DNA of 64,000 bases from Armatimonadota bacterium. GTDB lineage: Bacteria > Armatimonadota > Fimbriimonadia > Fimbriimonadales > Fimbriimonadaceae. The notes beneath the pieces are model-generated. The model did not search any database. It worked only from the letters and a program-made list of their open reading frames with translations, and was not told the DNA's origin. Position numbers and translations under genes: made by a program. This document shows positions 16,502-25,018 of the stretch, piece after piece; positions within the stretch are counted from its first letter, which is position 1; each line of letters begins with the position of its first letter. The DNA is taken from the NCBI GenBank assembly GCA_018268395.1, contig JAFDWQ010000005.1, positions 62,001-126,000 of the forward strand. The letters run 5' to 3'.

Positions 16502-17215
16502 ATGACGTTGGCAGCACTGCTTTTGGTCACGGCACCCCAAGACGCGCTCCCGAAAGCGGGCGAGACCGTCTCGAAGATGATCGCGAAGTACCATGACGCG
16601 AAGACGCTCAAGGGCGATATCGTCACGACGATCCGCCTGGGCGACCAGTCCGTACAGATCTCGACCAGCCTCCAAGCACAGCGCCCGGACAAGCTCTACA
16701 TCCGCCAGTCGGTCGGTGAACAGGTGTACGTCTTGACGTGCGACGGGAAGAACTTCAGTTACAACAAGCCGGTGAGCACGCTCGTCGCCAAAAGCGACCT
16801 GCGCCTCATGGAGCCGTTCGTGGCCGGAATGGGCCTTGGGGACGTTTATCGGGCCGCCGCCGAGAGCCTGGCCGAAAGGTCGGCCCCGCTCGATCTCGCG
16901 ATCTCCGACATGCGGGACTTGAAGAGGCTCCGCGAACAATGGGTCGGACTGGACCTGACGGGCGAGGTCGACTGGAACGGGGAGAAGGTCTACCGGATCA
17001 CCGGGCAGTGGCGCCTCACGACGACGAGCCCCGTGACCGCGAACCTAGGGCTCTACGTCACGAAGGACGGAGAGTTGCGCCGGTTCGTCCTGGACCAGCT
17101 TCCGAACGTTTTGCAGGACGACAAAAGCGGCACCGTCAAGGTCTCGCGCGACTACGATGTCCACATTTCTGTCGACACCACGGTCGATCCGAAGCTTTTC
17201 ACCGTCTTGAAATAG
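16502..17215 (+). CDS. LolA-like / DUF2092-type periplasmic protein
   Basis: A 237-residue protein with a short hydrophobic N-terminus (MTLAALLLVTAPQDA) that looks like a signal peptide. The rest resembles the half-barrel of LolA/LolB-like lipoprotein carriers: a Met/Lys-rich helix (KMIAKYHDAKTLKGDIVTTI), then strands such as PDKLYIRQSVGEQVYVLTCDGKNFSYN. It starts one base after the cobalamin adenosyltransferase stop, with GGAAG as ribosome site. A role in moving lipoproteins or lipids between membranes is inference from fold only. Confidence 0.6.
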   Translation: MTLAALLLVTAPQDALPKAGETVSKMIAKYHDAKTLKGDIVTTIRLGDQSVQISTSLQAQRPDKLYIRQSVGEQVYVLTCDGKNFSYNKPVSTLVAKSDLRLMEPFVAGMGLGDVYRAAAESLAERSAPLDLAISDMRDLKRLREQWVGLDLTGEVDWNGEKVYRITGQWRLTTTSPVTANLGLYVTKDGELRRFVLDQLPNVLQDDKSGTVKVSRDYDVHISVDTTVDPKLFTVLK

Positions 17216-17231
17216 GCACGCGAACCGAAAC

Positions 17232-17262
17232 TATCCTTCGGTCGTAGGGTATCTTCAGGAGA
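17232..17262 (+). promoter_or_regulatory. Leadered promoter and Shine-Dalgarno of feoAB
   Basis: TATCCT (17232-17237) is a candidate -10 element, followed by AGGAG (17257-17261) 5 bases before the feoA GTG. Unlike many neighbours this operon has a real leader and ribosome site. I see no clear Fur box. Confidence 0.4.
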
Positions 17263-17266
17263 CAAA

Positions 17267-17521
17267 GTGTCGGAATCGGTCAACGCGTCGGTTTGCAGTT
17301 TTGCAGGACTCTGCCTGGGCAACAGGTGCCGTGTCGTCTGCGTCGACGCGGACGGCGGGACGGCGTGCCGGCTGATGGAAATGGGGTTGACCCCTGGCAC
17401 CGAATTCACCGTGACGAAGGTCGCCCCCTTCGGAGATCCGATCGAAATCGAAGTCCGCGGTACGCGAATCTGTCTGCGCCGCAAGGAAACGCAAGAGATC
17501 TCCGTCGAAAAGGTGGGGTAG
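17267..17521 (+). CDS. feoA: Ferrous iron transport accessory protein FeoA
   Basis: An 84-residue SH3-like protein. The core GNRCRVVCVDADGGTACRLMEMGLTPGTEF is typical FeoA, ending with a small beta strand (GTRICLRRKETQEISV). FeoA works with FeoB in Fe2+ uptake. It ends 2 bases before the feoB GTG. No FeoC gene is present. Confidence 0.9.
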   Translation: MSESVNASVCSFAGLCLGNRCRVVCVDADGGTACRLMEMGLTPGTEFTVTKVAPFGDPIEIEVRGTRICLRRKETQEISVEKVG

Positions 17522-17523
17522 GA

Positions 17524-19680
17524 GTGGCGCGTAGCGCCTCGACCGACGAACGGGCCGCCCTCGTCGCGCTTGTCGGCAACCCGAATTCCGGAAAGACCAG
17601 CCTCTTCAACGCCCTGACAGGCTCCAATCAAAAGGTCGGCAACTACCCGGGTGTCACCGTCGAACGTGTCAGCGGCAAGGCCGTGTTCGACGGTGGGAAG
17701 AAGGTCACGGTCGTCGATGTTCCCGGGCTCTACAGCATGCGTCCGGTTTCCGTAGACGAAGAGGTCGCGACGGAGTTGGTGGCGGGGACGGCCGAAGAGG
17801 GCGAGCCAGACGTCCTCGTTTGCGTCATCGACGTCACCCACCTCGAGCGCAACTTGTTCTTCTTCAGCCAGATCGTCGGCTCTCAGATCCCGACGGTCGT
17901 CGCCCTGACGATGACGGACGTCCTTCAGCGCGAAGGGAAGTCGATCGACGTCGACCGATTGTCCGACGCCTTGGGAGTCCCCGTCGTCCCGGTGGTCTCG
18001 CACAAAGGCACCGGGCTGGCCGAGCTCAGGGCCGCGATCGTAGCGACCCTCGCGTCGCACGTCCGGCCCGAAGTCGACCTCGGGTTCCCGTCGATCGTGA
18101 GGGAGCCGGTCTTCCGGCTCCACGAACTTTTGGCCCGGGCAGGCATCGACGTGACCAAGAGTGCCGTCCGGGAAGCCTTGCTCGACGAGAACGCTCCGTT
18201 GAACCGGAAGCTGAAGAACACGCCGGAATTCGTCCAGGCATTTGCCGAGGAGCGCACCGCCATCATGAGCGGAGCCGTCCAAGGCAAGACCCTCGACGCT
18301 CAAGCCCGATACGCTTGGGCGGGCCGGGTCCGCCAAGAGACGGTCGTCGAACCGAACCGTCTTTCGCGTCGCGGTTCGGACAAGATCGACGCGTTCCTCA
18401 CCCACCGCGTCTTCGGACTCATCTTCTTCGTGGCGGTCATGTACACCGTCTTCCAAAGCATTTACACGCTCGCGACGCCGCTGATGCAAGTGATCGAGTC
18501 CGCGACCGACGCGGTGAAAGGGTTCGTCGCCCCGATGTTGGCCGGCAATCCGACCGTACAGTCCTTGGTCGTGGACGGCGTCGTCACCGGGATCGGGACG
18601 GTCTTCATGTTCCTCCCGCAGATCCTGATCCTGTTCTTCTTCATCGCCGTCCTGGAAGGTTCCGGGTATCTGGCGCGCGCCGCCTTTCTGATGGACCGCC
18701 TTTTGGGATGGTGCGGCCTCAACGGTCGGGCGTTCATCCCGTTGCTGTCGTCGTTCGCTTGCGCCGTGCCGGGGATCATGGCGGCCCGGGTCATGCCCGA
18801 CCATCGCTCACGTCTGGTCACGATCCTCGTCGCGCCGCTGATGAGTTGCTCGGCGCGTTTGCCCGTCTACGTGCTGATGATCGGCGCCTTCATCGAGCCG
18901 AAGTACGGCCCGCTCTGGGCTGGGTTCGCGCTCTTCGCGATGCACTTCGTGGGGCTGGCGTTCGCCGTACCGATCGTCTTCATCTTGAACAAGGGCGTGT
19001 TCCGGACACGCAAGCTCCCGTTCGTGCTCGAACTCCCCCGGTACCAATGGCCCCGGCTCCGCGACGTCTTCCTGACGATGGTCTCCCGCGTCAAGGTGTT
19101 CCTGAACACGGCCGGGACGATCATATTCGTGATGTCGATCGCGATCTGGGCGCTCCTTTCGTTCCCGAAGAGCGCAGAAGCCGATGCCCGCTATGCCGCC
19201 GACCACGCCCGGCTTGCGCCCGCCGTCGAACTCGGCAAGTACGTCCAAGCCAGGCAGACGGAAGACTCCTTTTTGGGTCAGTTCGGACGCGCGATCGAGC
19301 CTGCGTTCAAACCTGCCGGTTTCGACTGGCGTTTGACGACCGCCGTACTGGCCGCGTTCCCTGCGCGCGAAGTCGTCGTCAGCGCGATGGGGATCATCTT
19401 CGACATGGGCGGAGACGTCGACGAGTCGTCGGGAGACCTACGGACCGCGATCAGCCGGGCGACTTGGCCCGACGGAAAGCCGTTGATGACGGTCCCGACC
19501 TCGATCAGCCTTATGGTCTTCTTCGCCCTGTGCTGTCAGTGCATGGCGACGCTCGCCGCGATCAAACGGGAGACGGGAACGTGGAAGTGGGCCGCGTTCG
19601 CCTTCGTCTACATGACTGTCTTGGCGTACGTTTCGGCCGTCGCGATCTATCAGATCGGGTCACGGATCGCAGGCGGTTGA
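17524..19680 (+). CDS. feoB: Ferrous iron transporter FeoB
   Basis: A 718-residue protein. The N-terminal G domain has G1 GNPNSGKTS, a YPGVTVE switch and G3 DVPGLYS. The usual NxxD (G4) is TMTD in VVALTMTDVLQREGK. A GDI-like helical region follows, then the membrane core with Gate and NFeoB_C motifs (SFACAVPGIMAARVM near residue 420; FPAREVVVSAMG near residue 618). It imports Fe2+ across the inner membrane. The GTG start follows feoA at once; a long in-frame upstream extension is excluded because it overlaps feoA. Confidence 0.93.
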   Translation: MARSASTDERAALVALVGNPNSGKTSLFNALTGSNQKVGNYPGVTVERVSGKAVFDGGKKVTVVDVPGLYSMRPVSVDEEVATELVAGTAEEGEPDVLVCVIDVTHLERNLFFFSQIVGSQIPTVVALTMTDVLQREGKSIDVDRLSDALGVPVVPVVSHKGTGLAELRAAIVATLASHVRPEVDLGFPSIVREPVFRLHELLARAGIDVTKSAVREALLDENAPLNRKLKNTPEFVQAFAEERTAIMSGAVQGKTLDAQARYAWAGRVRQETVVEPNRLSRRGSDKIDAFLTHRVFGLIFFVAVMYTVFQSIYTLATPLMQVIESATDAVKGFVAPMLAGNPTVQSLVVDGVVTGIGTVFMFLPQILILFFFIAVLEGSGYLARAAFLMDRLLGWCGLNGRAFIPLLSSFACAVPGIMAARVMPDHRSRLVTILVAPLMSCSARLPVYVLMIGAFIEPKYGPLWAGFALFAMHFVGLAFAVPIVFILNKGVFRTRKLPFVLELPRYQWPRLRDVFLTMVSRVKVFLNTAGTIIFVMSIAIWALLSFPKSAEADARYAADHARLAPAVELGKYVQARQTEDSFLGQFGRAIEPAFKPAGFDWRLTTAVLAAFPAREVVVSAMGIIFDMGGDVDESSGDLRTAISRATWPDGKPLMTVPTSISLMVFFALCCQCMATLAAIKRETGTWKWAAFAFVYMTVLAYVSAVAIYQIGSRIAGG

Positions 19681-19696
19681 TCTGAACGACAAATCA

Positions 19697-19717
19697 GGCC
19701 CCGCACAAGGCGGGGCC
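19697..19717. terminator. Hairpin terminator between feoB and the Spy-like gene
   Basis: A perfect 8-bp stem GGCCCCGC / GCGGGGCC with a 5-base loop lies in the 67-base gap between two convergent genes. There is only a weak T stretch after it, so it may act for both strands. Confidence 0.7.
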
Positions 19718-19747
19718 GTTATCCTCGAGTGGTGAAGTCGTTGACGG

Positions 19748-20215
19748 TCAGCCTTTGCCGCCGCCCTTGCCCTTCGCACCGCCGGCGGCAGCACGGTTCT
19801 GGGCCATTTTCTGGCGCTCGGCTTTGACAAGCGCCTCGTACTTCTTGAACTTTTCGGTGCCGATGATCGTTTTGAGCTCGCCTTCGTACCAGATCGTGAC
19901 CTTTTGGAACTCGCCTCGGAACGCCTGCCTGTTGGCGTTCTTCGGGTTCTCCTTGCGCATCTTTTCGACCATCGCTTTGAGCTTGTCGTTCCGGCGCTTC
20001 ATCAAGTCGGTGACCTTGTCGTTCTGGGCCTTGGTCAGTCCGAGCTTCGCGATGACGCCCTTTTCGACGTTGCCCATGGCTTGGCCTTGACCCTTGCCGC
20101 GCTGTCCAGCGGCGAAGCCCCCGCCAGGAGCCCCGCCCTTGGGGCCTGCGGCCTGGCCGAACGCGGCGGTGGCGAGAAGGGCCGTTGCGGCGATCAAAAA
20201 CGCTTTGTGTCTCAT
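19748..20215 (-). CDS. Small secreted Spy/CpxP-like helical protein
   Basis: A 155-residue protein: signal peptide (residues 1-21, cleavage near AFGQA), a Gly-rich stretch (residues 24-48), then basic amphipathic helices with a LTKAQ motif (IAKLGLTKAQNDKVTDLM) like the LTxxQ motif of Spy/CpxP periplasmic chaperones. It ends in a Gly/Ala/Lys tail. A periplasmic chaperone or metal-sensing role is only suggested by that motif. Confidence 0.6.
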   Translation of the reverse strand: MRHKAFLIAATALLATAAFGQAAGPKGGAPGGGFAAGQRGKGQGQAMGNVEKGVIAKLGLTKAQNDKVTDLMKRRNDKLKAMVEKMRKENPKNANRQAFRGEFQKVTIWYEGELKTIIGTEKFKKYEALVKAERQKMAQNRAAAGGAKGKGGGKG

Positions 20216-20280
20216 GTTCCGTTCAGCCCGTGGCGTGCCAAGGCTCCGTTCAGGGCAAGACGAGGTCGGGCCGGAATTGT

Positions 20281-21024
20281 TCAGTAAGACCCAGTCGACC
20301 GCAGGTCTTCGGCGCGGGCCTTTTGCACGAGCTCTGCGATCTCTTCGGAGTGCGAGGCCCTGAACTCGTCCGGGGTGCCTAAGAACAGCAGGCGGCCTTC
20401 GTGGAGGAACGCGATCCGGTCGGCGACCCTGAGGACGCTCGTGACGTCGTGGCTGACGACCACACAGGTCGCCTGCGTGCGGTCACGTGTCTCGACGATC
20501 AGCCGGTCGATGGAATACGCCGTGACCGGGTCAAGGCCGCTCGTCGGCTCGTCGAACAGAAGGACGCTGGGTTCCAAGGCCAGGGCGCGGGCGAGGCCCA
20601 CGCGCTTCCGCATGCCGCCGCTCAGCTCGCTCGGGAATTTACGCTCGGTCCCTTCGAGGCCGACGGCCGCAAGTTGCTCGGTGACGATCTTAGACTTCTC
20701 GGATTTGGACAGTCGGCGCCTGCGCGAGACGCCAAACACGATGTTCTCGCCCACGTCAAGGTAGTCGAACAGCGCCGCGTATTGGAAGACCATGCCCATC
20801 TTCGCTCGGGCGGTTTCCGGCTCTCGCCTGACGCTCGTTCCGTCGACGGACACGTCGCCGGACGTGATCGGGAGAAGGCCGGAGATGCACTTGAGCAGCG
20901 TGGTCTTGCCTCCGCCGCTACTGCCCATGACGACCAGGATTTCCCCTGCCTCCACCTCGAACTCGATGTCGAAGAGGACGGGCTTGGTGCCGTACGACTG
21001 GCTCAGGCGCTCGACGCGGAGCAT
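20281..21024 (-). CDS. ABC transporter ATPase, MlaF-like
   Basis: A 247-residue ATPase. Walker A GSSGGGKTT, signature LSGGMRKRVGLARAL, Walker B VLLFDEPTSGLD and the H-loop VVVSHD are all present. The length and the LSGGMRKR signature match MlaF/Ttg2A, the ATPase of phospholipid transport between the membranes. Start set at MLRVERLSQ because a TATCCT element lies 8 bases upstream and the longer reading is low-complexity Arg/Pro. No mlaE or mlaD gene is adjacent, so the assignment to the Mla system is tentative. Confidence 0.82.
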   Translation of the reverse strand: MLRVERLSQSYGTKPVLFDIEFEVEAGEILVVMGSSGGGKTTLLKCISGLLPITSGDVSVDGTSVRREPETARAKMGMVFQYAALFDYLDVGENIVFGVSRRRRLSKSEKSKIVTEQLAAVGLEGTERKFPSELSGGMRKRVGLARALALEPSVLLFDEPTSGLDPVTAYSIDRLIVETRDRTQATCVVVSHDVTSVLRVADRIAFLHEGRLLFLGTPDEFRASHSEEIAELVQKARAEDLRSTGSY

Positions 21025-21032
21025 GGGGCCGG

Positions 21033-21038
21033 AGGATA
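21033..21038 (-). promoter_or_regulatory. -10 element TATCCT for the MlaF-like gene
   Basis: TATCCT on the minus strand, 8 bases before the ATG at 21024, inside the 25-base gap after the acyl-ACP-reductase-like gene. This suggests a separate leaderless transcript. Confidence 0.5.
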
Positions 21039-21049
21039 CTCGGCCGGCT

Positions 21050-22114
21050 CTACGCGGGCACGGCCGGCGTTCGGGCGGCGCGAACGCGGGCGATCGTCTC
21101 TTCCGAGACCTCGCGCTCGAAGCTCCGGAATCCGGCGAGTTCAAAACCGTGTTTGCGGGCCCATCGCTGCGTCTGGTCGACCTGTTCGACGCTGACGTCC
21201 TTCCCCAAAGTGAACGATTCCGGGCGGTCCTCGAGAGCCAGCATCATCGTCTCGCTCATACAGGCGTAAGCCGTGCCGGGAGGAAAGCCGAAGTCAAGGG
21301 TCGAGACCATGTTTCCGGGGACCTTGACGATCCCGCCTTCGATGACGAGCACGTCCGGCCGTTCTCGGGCCACCCGGACCGAGACGTCCCTAGGCCTGGA
21401 AACGTCGCAGACGACGGCCCCTGGTTTCAAATGACGGGGCTCGACGATCGCTCCCCCTGCCGAAGTCACGGTCACGAGCGCGTCGGCTTCGGCCAGATCG
21501 TCCAGGTCGGTCGTCGCGACGGTCCCTGGAATGTCGCAGGCCAAGGCTTCGGTCCGGGCCGTGTCCCGGCCGACGACCAAGGTCTTCGCGAACGATCCCG
21601 CCAACACCTTGGCGCACGTCTTCCCGATCGAACCCGTCGCGCCGACGACCGCCAGAGTCGACCGGACCGGTTCGACCCCGACGAGGGCACATGCTTTCAA
21701 GACGCCCTCGATCGCCGTGGCGACCGTGTAGCTGTTACCCGTCGTCACGGCGATCGGGGCCCGTTGGGCGATCGTCACGCCCCCGTCGCCGACGACGCTC
21801 GTAAACGCTCCGAGCCCAATGATCTGGCACCCTTCGGCCGCCGCGAGCTCCGCCGCTTTGACGATCTTCTCGTAACTGTGTTCGACCGGCATACCGCCCG
21901 TCATCATCGCTGGGGTCAGAGGGACGCCGACGAAGACCCCTTCCGTCTTTGCCCCCGTCAGGCTCGTGATCCCGGTCGCCTGACCGACGACCTGAGGGCT
22001 CATGCCCCGCATGATCCTCTCAAGGATCCCGTCCGGAATGAAACGGGCGACAGGGTAGCGTTTTGCTGCCTGTTTGGGAGTGAGAGGGTGGACGACGAAG
22101 GCGAAGCGCGTCAA
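21050..22114 (-). CDS. Long-chain acyl-ACP reductase-like (AAR family) protein
   Basis: A 354-residue NAD(P)-dependent reductase. TTGNSYT at residues 124-130, the nucleotide loop VVGATGSIGK near 157-165, and AYACMSETMMLALE with Cys285 line up with cyanobacterial acyl-ACP reductase (TTGNTHT, VVGATGDIG, FACFAEAMLLEFE), where this Cys carries the acyl thioester. The cyanobacterial enzyme makes fatty aldehydes. Whether this homologue uses acyl-ACP or acyl-CoA is unknown, and no aldehyde deformylating oxygenase gene is nearby. The TTG start lies 11 bases after TAAAAT. Confidence 0.75.
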   Translation of the reverse strand: MTRFAFVVHPLTPKQAAKRYPVARFIPDGILERIMRGMSPQVVGQATGITSLTGAKTEGVFVGVPLTPAMMTGGMPVEHSYEKIVKAAELAAAEGCQIIGLGAFTSVVGDGGVTIAQRAPIAVTTGNSYTVATAIEGVLKACALVGVEPVRSTLAVVGATGSIGKTCAKVLAGSFAKTLVVGRDTARTEALACDIPGTVATTDLDDLAEADALVTVTSAGGAIVEPRHLKPGAVVCDVSRPRDVSVRVARERPDVLVIEGGIVKVPGNMVSTLDFGFPPGTAYACMSETMMLALEDRPESFTLGKDVSVEQVDQTQRWARKHGFELAGFRSFEREVSEETIARVRAARTPAVPA

Positions 22115-22125
22115 GTTGGCCCCGC

Positions 22126-22131
22126 ATTTTA
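22126..22131 (-). promoter_or_regulatory. -10 element TAAAAT for the AAR-like gene
   Basis: TAAAAT on the minus strand, 11 bases before the TTG start at 22114. It supports TTG initiation. Confidence 0.55.
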
Positions 22132-22207
22132 CCGACGCCGTTCATGGTCGGACCGCTCCCCGTGGGTCGGGACGAGACTCGCGAACGCCGAGCGTCCCTA
22201 GCTCCGT

Positions 22208-22213
22208 CATAAT
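22208..22213 (+). promoter_or_regulatory. -10 element CATAAT for the biotin carboxylase gene
   Basis: CATAAT, 6 bases before the GTG at 22220, predicting a leaderless mRNA. Confidence 0.55.
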
Positions 22214-22219
22214 CGCCTC

Positions 22220-23731
22220 GTGATCAAGAAGGTCCTTGTGGCGAACCGGGGCGAAATCGCCGTCCGGGTGTTCCGGACGGCCACGGAAATGGGGATCCGG
22301 ACCGTCGCGGTCGCGAGCGAAGCGGACCGCGAGGCCCTCCACGTCAAAGCTGCCGACGAGGTCGTCTTCATCGGCGCGCCAGAGCCTTCGGAGAGTTATC
22401 TGAACGTCGAGCGCATCCTGCTCGCCGCAAAGGACACCGGTGCCGACGCGGTCCATCCCGGCTATGGCTTCTTAAGCGAGAGGTCTTCGTTCGCCAGGGC
22501 ATGTCGGGACGCGGGTTTGACGTTCGTCGGACCGAATCCCGAGGCGATGGACCGGCTCGGCGCGAAGATCGATGCCAAAAGGCTCGCTGTGGACAACGGC
22601 GTGCCCGTCACCCCTGGGTTCTTCGAACGGGGCGCGACCATGGCACAGATCCGGGCCGCATCGGACGAGATCGGCTACCCGGTCATGCTCAAAGCGAGCG
22701 CGGGCGGTGGCGGACGAGGCATGCGAGCGGTTTTCGACCCCGCTGAATTCGAGCGCGAGTTCACGTTAGCGGTCGAGGAAGCGGAGAAGGCCTTCGGCGA
22801 TGGGGCGATGATGGTGGAAAAGCTGGTCGTCCGCCCTCGCCACATCGAAGTGCAAGTCTTGGCCGACCGCCACGGACAGGTCGCCTGTCTCTTCGAGAGG
22901 GAGTGCTCCCTTCAACGCCGGCACCAGAAGGTCGTCGAAGAGTCGCCGTCGCCGGTCATGACGGACGGGCTGTGGACGAGGATGAGGGACGCCGCCGTCC
23001 GGTTGGTCCAAGCCGCCGGTTACGAGAACGCCGGCACGGTCGAGTTCATGGTCGACGAAGCCGGATCCGAGTTCTACTTCTTAGAAGTCAATGCCCGGCT
23101 TCAGGTCGAACACCCGGTCACCGAGGCGGTCACGGGGCTCGACCTTGTCGAATGGCAGTTCCGAATCGCTCAAGGCGAGCGGCTCGACCTCGGCGCCGCC
23201 CTCATGTCGGGTGACCGCCAAGCCCTAAGGGGCCACGCGATCGAGGCCCGGATCATCGCCGAAGACCCCGCTCGCGGTTTCCTGCCGAGCGTGGGGCGGA
23301 TCGTAGGGTTCGCGCCACCAAGGACGTTCGGGTCCCGGTTCGACACCGGATTCGGACCTGGCTCGGAAGTCACGCGTTACTACGATTCTCTGGTCGCTAA
23401 ACTGATCGTCCATGCCGACACCCGTGAGCGGGCCATCGACAAGCTCTCCGCTTCACTCATGGACACCCACGTCCTCGGCGTCAAGACGAACGTGTCGTAC
23501 CTCCTCGACGTCATCCGGGCCGAGGGCTTCCGGAGCGGAGCGTTCGACACCGGATACCTGGGTCGCGAGTTCGCGGATTGGTCGCCCCCGACCGAACTCC
23601 CGGCCGCCCTCGCCGATCTTGTCAGTTCTGCGACGTCTCCCCTAGCGTCCGGTGCGGCCGGCAATCGGAGGAGCGCGACTCCGTCGTGGGACACGGCCGA
23701 CAGTTTCCGTAACGCGCCGCAAACGAGGTAA
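22220..23731 (+). CDS. accC: Biotin carboxylase subunit (acetyl/acyl-CoA carboxylase)
   Basis: A 503-residue ATP-grasp enzyme. KVLVANRGEIAVRVFRTATEMG is at the N-terminus, the ATP loop is KASAGGGGRGMR, and the catalytic region is FLEVNARLQVEHPVTEAVTG. It carboxylates biotin using ATP and bicarbonate. After the BC core (to about residue 450) there is a ~50-residue tail with PSWDTADSFR, reminiscent of the linker after the BC domain in acyl-CoA carboxylase alpha chains. The protein stops before any biotinyl (AMKM) domain and no BCCP gene follows. Symbol by fold; an acyl-CoA carboxylase subunit is equally possible. Confidence 0.85.
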   Translation: MIKKVLVANRGEIAVRVFRTATEMGIRTVAVASEADREALHVKAADEVVFIGAPEPSESYLNVERILLAAKDTGADAVHPGYGFLSERSSFARACRDAGLTFVGPNPEAMDRLGAKIDAKRLAVDNGVPVTPGFFERGATMAQIRAASDEIGYPVMLKASAGGGGRGMRAVFDPAEFEREFTLAVEEAEKAFGDGAMMVEKLVVRPRHIEVQVLADRHGQVACLFERECSLQRRHQKVVEESPSPVMTDGLWTRMRDAAVRLVQAAGYENAGTVEFMVDEAGSEFYFLEVNARLQVEHPVTEAVTGLDLVEWQFRIAQGERLDLGAALMSGDRQALRGHAIEARIIAEDPARGFLPSVGRIVGFAPPRTFGSRFDTGFGPGSEVTRYYDSLVAKLIVHADTRERAIDKLSASLMDTHVLGVKTNVSYLLDVIRAEGFRSGAFDTGYLGREFADWSPPTELPAALADLVSSATSPLASGAAGNRRSATPSWDTADSFRNAPQTR

Positions 23732-23747
23732 GTGGAGACAGAGCCGG

Positions 23748-24500
23748 ATGAAAGACGGGAAGTACTTCAGCGAAAAGGACGTCGGCAAGATCGTCCGAAG
23801 GGCGGCCGAGCTTCAGGAGAAGTCGACGGGCCCCTCGACGTATTCGCCCGGTGTGTCGCGCGAAGAACTGGAGAGGGTCGCCAAGGAGATGGGCATCGAC
23901 CTCCCGTACCTCGACCAAGCCGTCCAGGAGCGGCTCCAAGAGGCTTCAGGCGAGGGACTGACCGTCCTCGGCGTCCCCCTGTCACGCGAGTACGAGCGCG
24001 TCATCCCAGGAGAACTGCCTCCCGAGGACTTTGATGTCGTCATCGAGGAGACGGCGTTCAACCGAAAATCGCAGTTCACCAACCAGATCGGACGGTCGCT
24101 GCAGTCTCACCTGTCGAGCGGACTCGGCTACGCCAAGATGAACGTCCATTCGCGGGACGGACGGACAAGGTTGAGGATGAAATCGATCCCGCTTTACGCG
24201 GGCTTGTTGACGCTCTATCCCGCGTTCCTGGCGGCCTTGATCTCCAGCGTCCATTTGACCGAAACCGTCGCCCATCTTCCCGGTTGGGTCGTTCCCGGCA
24301 TCATAGCCGCCGGCCTGTCGCTGGGTTGGGCGGGATTCGCCGGTTTGGCGCGACTGAGCCACAAAGCCGTTGCGGACTTGACCGCCAGGATCGAAGCGCG
24401 CATCGCCGAAGCCACACGCGGTCGGTCCGGACAGGCCGTCGGGCAGCTCGAAGGGGTGCCCGACGAAGAGTCGGAAGTCCGGCACGTCAAAGGGAACTGA
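23748..24500 (+). CDS. Conserved-type two-TM membrane protein of unknown function
   Basis: A 250-residue protein. Residues 1-60 hold two helical segments (KYFSEKDVGKIVRRAAELQE and SREELERVAKEMGIDLPYLDQAV), a pattern common at the N-terminus of small membrane proteins that look like regulators. The middle is a beta-rich soluble segment, then two membrane helices at about residues 148-165 and 175-200. An AGTGGAG site precedes the ATG by about 10 bases. It ends overlapping the convergent cyclic-nucleotide-binding gene by 14 bases. Function unknown. Confidence 0.6.
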   Translation: MKDGKYFSEKDVGKIVRRAAELQEKSTGPSTYSPGVSREELERVAKEMGIDLPYLDQAVQERLQEASGEGLTVLGVPLSREYERVIPGELPPEDFDVVIEETAFNRKSQFTNQIGRSLQSHLSSGLGYAKMNVHSRDGRTRLRMKSIPLYAGLLTLYPAFLAALISSVHLTETVAHLPGWVVPGIIAAGLSLGWAGFAGLARLSHKAVADLTARIEARIAEATRGRSGQAVGQLEGVPDEESEVRHVKGN

Positions 24501-24930
24501 CGAGCCGTTCGATCTGAATGTTGGCGGACCGAAGGCGTTGACAGAGGGTCCGTCCGAGGTTCCTGTAGATCGTCATCCCGGCGTACGGCCTGGCGTTCAT
24601 ATACGCCAGCAGCTTTTCCCCGTCCAGGTGGATCGCCTTGGAGGCCGTATGGCTCATGACCGTGGCCGACCTGTGGCCGCCCTCGAAGAACGCGAATTCG
24701 CCGATGATGGCGCCGGGCTTCAGCCGGCTCACAGGGTCGCCCGTGGCCAACGTGACCTCGGCCGCTCCTTCCACCAGGACGAACAGGTCGTACGACACGT
24801 CGTTCGCCCGGACGATGTCCTGCATCGGCTCGTAGTCCACGAACTCCGCGATGCCGAGCAAAGCGTTCACATCGTCCTCGGCCAGTCCTTCCGTCAGGTA
24901 GTTGGCCCTGAGGGCTTGAAGAAGGTCCAT
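24487..24930 (-). CDS. Cyclic nucleotide-binding domain protein
   Basis: A 147-residue protein that is essentially one CNB (CRP-like) beta-roll: VDYEPMQDIVRANDVSYDLFVLVEG, then PGAIIGEFAFFEGGHRSATV, where GEFAFFE and RSATV sit at the phosphate-binding cassette. There is no DNA-binding domain, unlike CRP. It probably acts as a stand-alone sensor or partner subunit. A TATCCT element lies 10 bases before the ATG. Confidence 0.8.
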   Translation of the reverse strand: MDLLQALRANYLTEGLAEDDVNALLGIAEFVDYEPMQDIVRANDVSYDLFVLVEGAAEVTLATGDPVSRLKPGAIIGEFAFFEGGHRSATVMSHTASKAIHLDGEKLLAYMNARPYAGMTIYRNLGRTLCQRLRSANIQIERLVSSL

Positions 24931-24940
24931 ATGGCCGGTG

Positions 24941-24946
24941 AGGATA
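24941..24946 (-). promoter_or_regulatory. -10 element TATCCT for the CNB-domain gene
   Basis: TATCCT on the minus strand, 10 bases before the ATG at 24930. Confidence 0.5.
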
Positions 24947-25018
24947 CCGGCCGCGAGCGTACAAGTTCGGCCATTCCGACCAGTTCAGAACCTTTCGTCG
25001 CCGACCCAGGTCGCCGGG

